Of a stretch of DNA of 10,795 nucleotides, positions 6,749 to 10,795 are shown in pieces. The DNA is taken from NCBI GenBank assembly GCA_009923475.1, contig RFTM01000031.1, forward strand, positions 1 to 10,795, written 5' to 3'. This stretch comes from Gammaproteobacteria bacterium. Its GTDB lineage: Bacteria > Pseudomonadota > Gammaproteobacteria > Steroidobacterales > Steroidobacteraceae. Below the pieces are notes generated by a model, which was given only the letters and a program-made list of their open reading frames with translations, had not been told where the DNA came from and ran no database searches. Made by a program: the position numbers and the translations under genes. Numbering within the stretch: position 1 is the stretch's first letter; every line of letters begins with the position of its first letter.

Positions 6749-6758
6749 GGCGGCTGCG
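6734..6758. terminator. Hairpin between two convergent genes, probable bidirectional terminator
   Basis: CGCAGCCGCC (6734-6743) pairs perfectly with GGCGGCTGCG (6749-6758) around a five-base loop holding the cupin gene's TGA stop. On the plus strand no T-run follows. On the minus strand the stem is followed by a cTTCTTCTTCTT stretch (complement of the cupin Lys codons), which is a fair intrinsic terminator for the DUF3598-like gene. It lies exactly between the convergent stops at 6748 and 6776. Confidence 0.55.
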
Positions 6759-6775
6759 TCCCCGGGCGCGCGGCG

Positions 6776-7249
6776 TCAGCGCCAGTCGTCCGCGACCTTC
6801 TGCTCGTCGATCAGCGTGCGCAGGCGGGTGCGTCCGTCGGCGCCGATCCACTGCCAGACGCGCGAGCGCAGCCGTAGCGTCGGGTCGAGCTGGATCATCT
6901 CGTAGAAGCGGGTCTGCGGTTCGTCCCGGCGCCGCCACTGCAGCAACAGCGTGCGACGCTCCGGGTCCAGCCGGTCTTCCGCGGCCCAGCCGTCGATCGG
7001 ACCATCATCGAACCACAGGCGGTCATCACGCCATCGACCCCGGAACTCCCGCGAGTCGCTGCGTCCGTCCGCCCAGGTATAGAGGTTGGTCTGGTGATAG
7101 TCCCAGCCACCACCGGGCGCGACCCGGCAGGTGAGACGCGAGGCGTGCTCGTCGACCAGCCTGCCGGCCGGGTCGAAGTATCGGTAGGTGCCCGCCCAAA
7201 CGCCGGCTTGGCCCGCGAGCAGCGGCATCAACTTGGTCAGATCGGTCAT
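6776..7249 (-). CDS. DUF3598-like small beta-barrel protein
   Basis: A 157-residue soluble protein beginning MTDLTKLMPLLAGQAGVWAG. It has the pattern I associate with DUF3598-type, lipocalin-like proteins: GVWAGTYRYFDPAGRLVDEHASRL (16-39), YHQTNLYTWADG (51-62), FRGRWRDDRLWFDD (69-82), FYEMIQLDP (115-123), VWQWIGADGR (131-140) and LRTLIDEQKV (143-152). Aromatic residues alternate along predicted strands, as in a ligand-binding barrel. No signal peptide is seen. AAGGAGA before the ATG at 7249 sets the start; the longer frame upstream (to 7444) runs through the promoter region and is not family-like. It converges on the cupin gene and diverges from alaA. The function of the family is poorly known; binding of a pathway intermediate is inference. 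DUF number given from memory. Confidence 0.72.
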   Translation of the reverse strand: MTDLTKLMPLLAGQAGVWAGTYRYFDPAGRLVDEHASRLTCRVAPGGGWDYHQTNLYTWADGRSDSREFRGRWRDDRLWFDDGPIDGWAAEDRLDPERRTLLLQWRRRDEPQTRFYEMIQLDPTLRLRSRVWQWIGADGRTRLRTLIDEQKVADDWR

Positions 7250-7254
7250 ATCGG

Positions 7255-7275
7255 AGGTCTCCTTGGTCCAGACCT
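7255..7275 (-). promoter_or_regulatory. Inverted repeat enclosing the ribosome-binding site of the DUF3598-like gene
   Basis: On the minus strand AGGTCT and AGACCT flank nine bases (six-base perfect stem), and the right arm overlaps the AAGGAGA Shine-Dalgarno. The transcript could fold and hide the ribosome-binding site, or the repeat could be a protein operator. The stem is short, so this is tentative. Confidence 0.3.
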
Positions 7276-7349
7276 CCCGTCGGAACCCCGGCGAGACGCT
7301 AACACGGCAGGCGCTCCGGCCCCGGGGGACGGGCGGCGCGCGTTCGCGG

Positions 7350-7355
7350 TATGCT
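7350..7355 (+). promoter_or_regulatory. Candidate -10 box of alaA
   Basis: TATGCT lies 42 bases before the alaA ATG in the 148-base divergent region; a start near 7362 would give a leader of about 36 bases. The -35 region is not clear. Confidence 0.35.
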
Positions 7356-7397
7356 TCAAAGCTTGGCCGGCCTGCGGCCACGCTCAAGGGAACTGAC

Positions 7398-8684
7398 ATG
7401 ACGACCCAGGAAGCGGCGGTCCGCACCAGCGACAGCCTGCGCAACGTCCGTTACGAGATCCGCGGCAAGCTCGCGCGCCGCGCCCAGGAGATCGCCCGCA
7501 AGGGCTACGAGGTCATCTCGCTCAACATCGGCAATCCGGCGCTGTTCGGGTTCCGCACGCCCGAGACCATGCGTCTCGCCATGATCGAGAACTTCCCGGA
7601 CAGCGAGGGCTACTGCCACCAGAAGGGCATCTTCCCGGCGCGCGAGGCCGTGGTCATGCAGCAGCAGGGGCGGGGTGTCACCGGGGTCAGCGCCGAAGAG
7701 GTGTTCATCGGCAACGGCGTGAGCGAACTCATCGACCTCAGCCTGCGCGCCCTGCTGAACGACGGCGACGAGGTGCTGGTGCCGAGCCCCGACTATCCGT
7801 TGTGGACCGCTGCCGTGAACCTCAACCGCGGGCGGGCGGTGCACTACCCGTGCCGGCCGGAGAACGGCTTCATCCCCGACCCCGAGGAGGTGGCGAAGCT
7901 CGTCACGGCGCGCACCCGCGCCATCGTCATCGTCAACCCCAACAATCCCACCGGCGCGGTGTATCCGCGCGCGGTGCTCGAGGCCCTCGCGCGCATCGCG
8001 GAACGCAACGGGCTCGTCGTCATGAGCGACGAGATCTACGACCAGGTCCTCTATGACGGCGCGGAGTTCGTGCCGATGGCCACGCTGGTCCATGATGCCG
8101 TCTGCGTCACGATGTCCGGCCTCTCCAAGGTCTATCGCGCCTGCGGCTACCGCGTCGGTTGGGCCGTGGTGTCCGGCAAGCTGCGCGCCGCCCAAGGCTT
8201 CCTCGAGGCGATGGAGTTGCTGGCCTCGCTGCGTCTCTGCAGCAACGTCCCCGGCCAGTGGGCGGTGCAGACCGCGCTCGGTGGCGTGCAGAGCATCCGC
8301 GAGCTGTGTGTGCCGGGCGGGCGTCTCTACGAGTCGCGTCGGGCGATCGTCGAGGCCGCGGCCGCCGATCCGCGTCTGCAGCTGGTAGCGCCGCAGGGAG
8401 CGCTCTACGCTTTCGTCGGCGTCGACCGGCAACAACTGCCTGACTTCGATGACCAGGCCTTCGCGCTGGACCTGCTCGAGCAGAAGCACGTGCTGGTCGC
8501 CCCGGGCGTCAGTTTCAACGTGCCCTATCGTGACCGGTTCCGTGTCACCAACCTGCCTGACGCCGCGACCCTGCGCACGGTGTTCGGCCGCATGTCGGAG
8601 TTGCTCAGCGATTACGCCGCCAGGCCCCGCGCCTTGGGCGCCGGCGCCACGGTCGTGGAAGCGGGATCTCGTTTCAGAAATTAG
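7398..8684 (+). CDS. alaA: Glutamate-pyruvate aminotransferase, AlaA type
   Basis: A PLP-dependent fold-type I aminotransferase (428 residues; E. coli AlaA is about 405) that makes alanine from pyruvate and glutamate in the cytoplasm. It follows AlaA almost along its length: RYEIRG near the N-terminus, LNIGNPALFGF (42-52), GNGVSELIDLSLRALLNDGDEVLVPSPDYPLW, NPNNPTGAVY (180-189), SDEIYD with Asp211, and SGLSKVYRACGYRVGW, where Lys244 is the PLP Schiff-base lysine. Arg382 (FRVTNLP) fits the substrate-carboxylate arginine. The start at 7398 has AGGGA six bases upstream; the longer frame to 7188 runs through the divergent promoter. It ends 27 bases before the AddB-like gene and may be cotranscribed with it. 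The C-terminal extension of about 20 residues has no known role. Very likely housekeeping rather than part of the upstream catabolic group. Confidence 0.93.
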   Translation: MTTQEAAVRTSDSLRNVRYEIRGKLARRAQEIARKGYEVISLNIGNPALFGFRTPETMRLAMIENFPDSEGYCHQKGIFPAREAVVMQQQGRGVTGVSAEEVFIGNGVSELIDLSLRALLNDGDEVLVPSPDYPLWTAAVNLNRGRAVHYPCRPENGFIPDPEEVAKLVTARTRAIVIVNPNNPTGAVYPRAVLEALARIAERNGLVVMSDEIYDQVLYDGAEFVPMATLVHDAVCVTMSGLSKVYRACGYRVGWAVVSGKLRAAQGFLEAMELLASLRLCSNVPGQWAVQTALGGVQSIRELCVPGGRLYESRRAIVEAAAADPRLQLVAPQGALYAFVGVDRQQLPDFDDQAFALDLLEQKHVLVAPGVSFNVPYRDRFRVTNLPDAATLRTVFGRMSELLSDYAARPRALGAGATVVEAGSRFRN

Positions 8685-8729
8685 TTGACGAAAGTGGCGT
8701 AAGCATCTGGTTTGATTACACTTTCAGAA
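8672..8729 (+). repeat. Direct repeat TTTCAGAA flanking the alaA-AddB-like junction
   Basis: TTTCAGAA occurs at 8672-8679 (end of alaA) and again at 8722-8729 (just after the TTG start), 50 bases apart, inside an AT-rich island in otherwise GC-rich DNA. It could be an operator pair, but eight bases may recur by chance. Confidence 0.25.
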
Positions 8730-10592
8730 GATATCATTCGAATTCTGGAGGCGGGTGAGACGCTGGTCGTCCCGTCCCGTCAACGTGCGGCAGCCGTCCG
8801 TCTCGCCTACGCCGCCCGGCACAGATCGCGCGGCGAGCTCGTCTGGAACAGTCCTCGGGTGCATTCGCTCGGCGCTTGGCTGCAGCGCCTGTCCCAGATG
8901 CCGGCCCGCAGCGGTGTCCAGCCCTTGTCACGCGTGCTGCCGGCGCATGAGGAGTGGATCCTGTGGCGCAAGGCCGCCGCCGGGATCCTGGAGCAGGAGG
9001 CGTCGCTCGCCGATTCCGCATTCACCGCGGACAGCCTCGCCGATTCCCTGCAGAGCGCGGCGGAGCTCATGGCGCACTGGCGCATCCCCGATACCGCGCT
9101 GGCGGGTCGGGGCACGGAGGCAGGGTGGCTGCAGGCCGCCCTCCGCGAGGTTCGGGCCGAGGCCGCAGCGCTAGGGGCGATGCCGCGAGCGGATCTGCCG
9201 GCAGCCCTTTGCGCCATCGTCGGGCACCCGGGCGGTGCAGCGAGCGATGAGCGGGTGTGGTTGGCGGGCGTGACCCTTGATCGGGGCTTGGCGCCGCTCG
9301 CCCGGTCCGCTTGGGTCGGTAAGGTCGAGACGATCGACCTCGGAACCTCCTGCACGCCGACCGTCGTCGCGAGCGCCGACCCGGCGGCCGAGTGGCGTGC
9401 GGCCGCCGAATGGTGCCGCCTGCGCCTCGAGCGCGATCCCGCAGCGCGCCTGCTGGTGGTGATCCCCGACCTCGCGAAACGCCGGCCGCGGGTCGAGAGG
9501 GTGTTCCGTGAGGCGCTCGCGCCTTCGTCGCTACGCGACATCGGCGTGGGGCGCGCCGGCGACGCCGCACTCGCATTCGCCCTGGAAGGCGGGCGGCCGC
9601 TTGCGGAGTATCCCGAGCCGGAGGCGGCACTGCAGGCCTTGCGGGTCCTCAGCCGGCCCTGTCTCGGCGCCGATCTCGCGGCCTTGCTCGAAGCCCCGTG
9701 GTGGAGCAGCGGCACCAGCGGCGCACGCGCGCGCATCGCGGCGCGGCTGCGATCGGACCTGCCGCAGCGCATCGCGCCTGCGGCGCTTGCGGCGAGGCTG
9801 CGGACGCTTGCGGCGCGGGGCGGCGACCTGGCGGTCATCGAGGACTGCGCGCGCTCGATCGAGCTCGCGGTGCAGCGGTTCGTCGAGGGCCGCGAACGCC
9901 TGCCCCATTGGGCGGCCGTGTTCGAGGACGCGTTGGGCGCCCTCGGATGGCCGGGCGAGGCGGTCGCGGACTCCTCCACGCAGCAGGCCCGTCTGCAGTG
10001 GCGGGCGATGCTCGAGGCCTTCGTCGGCGCGCTGCGCCTGGCGCCCTCGCGCGACGCCGGGCGCGCGGTGGAGCTGCTGGCGGCGATCGCGCGGCGCGAG
10101 CACTTCGCGCCATCGAGCGGCGATGTCGCGGTGCTGGTGACATCGGCCCTCGAGGCGCCGGTCGCGCGCTACGACGGCATCCGGGTCTGCGGTCTGCAGG
10201 CCGACCGTTTTCCCGCGCCGGTGCAGGGCGATCCCTTCATCCCTTGGGAACTGCAGCGCGAGGCGGGCATCCCGCGCGCCTCGCCGGAGGGGCAACTCGG
10301 CGCGGCGGCGTCCGCGCTGGAGGCCTGGCGCGCCTGCACCGACGAACTCGTGTTGTCCTGGGCGCTGGGCGAGGACGACGCGCACTGGATGCCCTCGCCG
10401 TTGCTCGCGCCGTGGCACGATGCCGCCGCCGCGGAGCGGCTGCAAAAAGCTTGCACTGCCATGTTCGAAACGGAACCGATACGCACCGTCGCCGGCCTCG
10501 ACACGACCGCTGATGATCTCACCGGCTTTCAGCACATCGGTGCCAGCCTCAGCAAACTCGATGACTACGGGGGCTGCACTGCCGGGGCCTGA
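8712..10592 (+). CDS. AddB-like 'probable DNA repair protein', truncated before its nuclease domain
   Basis: Resembles the proteobacterial 'probable DNA repair protein' family (TIGR03623, from memory): an inactivated superfamily I helicase body followed by a PD-(D/E)XK nuclease, partner of an AddA/UvrD-like helicase. N-terminal EAGETLVVPSRQRAAAVRLA and SPRVHSLGAWLQRL match its opening. The signature RVCGLQADRFPAP (491-503), DPFIPWELQREAGIP (507-521) and MPSPLLAPW are all present. Full-length members run to roughly 850-900 residues; this one stops at 626. The nuclease domain and its iron-sulphur-type cysteine segment are missing. From about 10441 GC content drops and the last 30-50 residues do not look family-like, so the gene appears interrupted. 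The only usable start is TTG at 8712 (in-frame stop at 8700-8702, no ATG or GTG before the conserved N-terminus), without a good Shine-Dalgarno. Probably a non-functional fragment. Confidence 0.75.
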   Translation: MITLSEDIIRILEAGETLVVPSRQRAAAVRLAYAARHRSRGELVWNSPRVHSLGAWLQRLSQMPARSGVQPLSRVLPAHEEWILWRKAAAGILEQEASLADSAFTADSLADSLQSAAELMAHWRIPDTALAGRGTEAGWLQAALREVRAEAAALGAMPRADLPAALCAIVGHPGGAASDERVWLAGVTLDRGLAPLARSAWVGKVETIDLGTSCTPTVVASADPAAEWRAAAEWCRLRLERDPAARLLVVIPDLAKRRPRVERVFREALAPSSLRDIGVGRAGDAALAFALEGGRPLAEYPEPEAALQALRVLSRPCLGADLAALLEAPWWSSGTSGARARIAARLRSDLPQRIAPAALAARLRTLAARGGDLAVIEDCARSIELAVQRFVEGRERLPHWAAVFEDALGALGWPGEAVADSSTQQARLQWRAMLEAFVGALRLAPSRDAGRAVELLAAIARREHFAPSSGDVAVLVTSALEAPVARYDGIRVCGLQADRFPAPVQGDPFIPWELQREAGIPRASPEGQLGAAASALEAWRACTDELVLSWALGEDDAHWMPSPLLAPWHDAAAAERLQKACTAMFETEPIRTVAGLDTTADDLTGFQHIGASLSKLDDYGGCTAGA

Positions 10593-10795
10593 TACGGGGA
10601 CCCCCAATCCCGAGATACCACCAGTGAAGGCCGTCATGCTGGGCAACGGCAATCAGGCCCGACGCGGGGAAACGCTTTTCTTCAGCGCGCTGCAGAAGAT
10701 CCCATTGAAACGCGGGCATTGCCACCGTCGATGGTCGCCGCCTGCGTTGATCCCGCTTTCGCGATCAACGCAACAATCTTTGCCCGCTCCGGCAA
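10441..10795. other. Lower-GC tail of unclear origin, possible mobile-element or repeat end
   Basis: About 60% GC by hand count, against above 70% just before 10440. It covers the end of the AddB-like fragment and 203 bases with no recognisable gene. Three short frames stay open to the right edge: plus strand from the ATG at 10561 (78 codons, proline-rich, no ribosome-binding site); the frame after the TGA at 10590; and minus strand 10682-10795, which reads like the end of a protein (LPERAKIVALIAKAGSTQ, stop at 10682-10684). None is recognised. The segment holds GGGGACCCCC (10596-10605) and a strong hairpin at 10743-10772. An insertion-sequence end or a repeat that broke the assembly is plausible but unproven. 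Confidence 0.4.
10743..10772. repeat. Perfect 10-bp inverted repeat (hairpin)
   Basis: TGCGTTGATC (10743-10752) pairs perfectly with GATCAACGCA (10763-10772) around a ten-base loop. No T-run follows on either strand, so it is not a typical terminator. Such hairpins occur in REP-like repeats and in subterminal parts of some insertion sequences. Confidence 0.6.

Noticed and set aside
7356..8489. Minus-strand open frame opposite alaA
   Set aside because: alaA is certain on the plus strand; the opposite frame has no motifs.
9531..10652. Minus-strand open frame over the end of the AddB-like gene, with a sensible-looking start (ATG 10637)
   Set aside because: The first 70 residues look protein-like, but most of the frame is antisense to conserved AddB-like motifs and no ribosome-binding site precedes it.
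10590..10795. Read-through or selenocysteine at the TGA ending the AddB-like frame
   Set aside because: The frame stays open to the edge, but its translation lacks the expected nuclease motifs and no selenocysteine-type structure is evident.
1..10795. CRISPR array, tRNA, rRNA, phage or toxin-antitoxin genes
   Set aside because: No regularly spaced repeats, cloverleaf-like sequences, ribosomal segments or recognisable phage or toxin motifs were seen.

Overview
The window is GC-rich (near 70% by eye) and protein-dense. Codon use is strongly GC3-biased, and each real gene is accompanied by long antisense shadow frames. The proteins point to a proteobacterium, most likely a high-GC gammaproteobacterium: there is an AlaA-type aminotransferase, an AddB-like 'probable DNA repair protein', a class I cytochrome c and a HapK/RedY-like protein. 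No rRNA, tRNA, CRISPR array or complete mobile element is visible, so the placement is an inference from protein families.

Layout, left to right. (1) 2-514: a class I cytochrome c whose 5' end probably lies outside the window. (2) 522-1598, minus: a fumarate-reductase/ketosteroid-dehydrogenase-like flavoprotein that converges on the cytochrome gene. It stops before its C-terminal FAD-binding segment. (3) 1728-4468, plus: an apparent three-gene operon of a GlcD-like FAD oxidase, a HapK/RedY-like protein and an unrecognised 252-residue protein. (4) 4452-5357, minus: a two-module VOC (glyoxalase-fold) protein whose 3' end overlaps the previous gene by 17 bases. (5) 5512-6748, plus: an 84-residue basic protein followed by a double-cupin protein with a histidine-rich tail. 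(6) 6776-7249, minus: a small DUF3598-like beta-barrel protein. (7) 7398-8684, plus: alaA, glutamate-pyruvate aminotransferase. (8) 8712-10592, plus: an AddB-like protein lacking its C-terminal nuclease domain, cut off at a lower-GC tail (about 10441-10795) that may be foreign or repetitive DNA.

Regions 2-6 look like part of an uncharacterised oxidative catabolic or tailoring gene set. They hold two flavin enzymes, a cytochrome c that could take electrons from one of them, two small-fold metalloprotein types (VOC and cupin) common in ring-cleavage chemistry, and several small proteins of unknown role. The substrate cannot be read from sequence. alaA is housekeeping, and the AddB-like gene belongs to DNA repair. 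The two most notable anomalies are truncated proteins: the flavoprotein at 522-1598 and the DNA-repair protein at 8712-10592. The second truncation coincides with a change in base composition.
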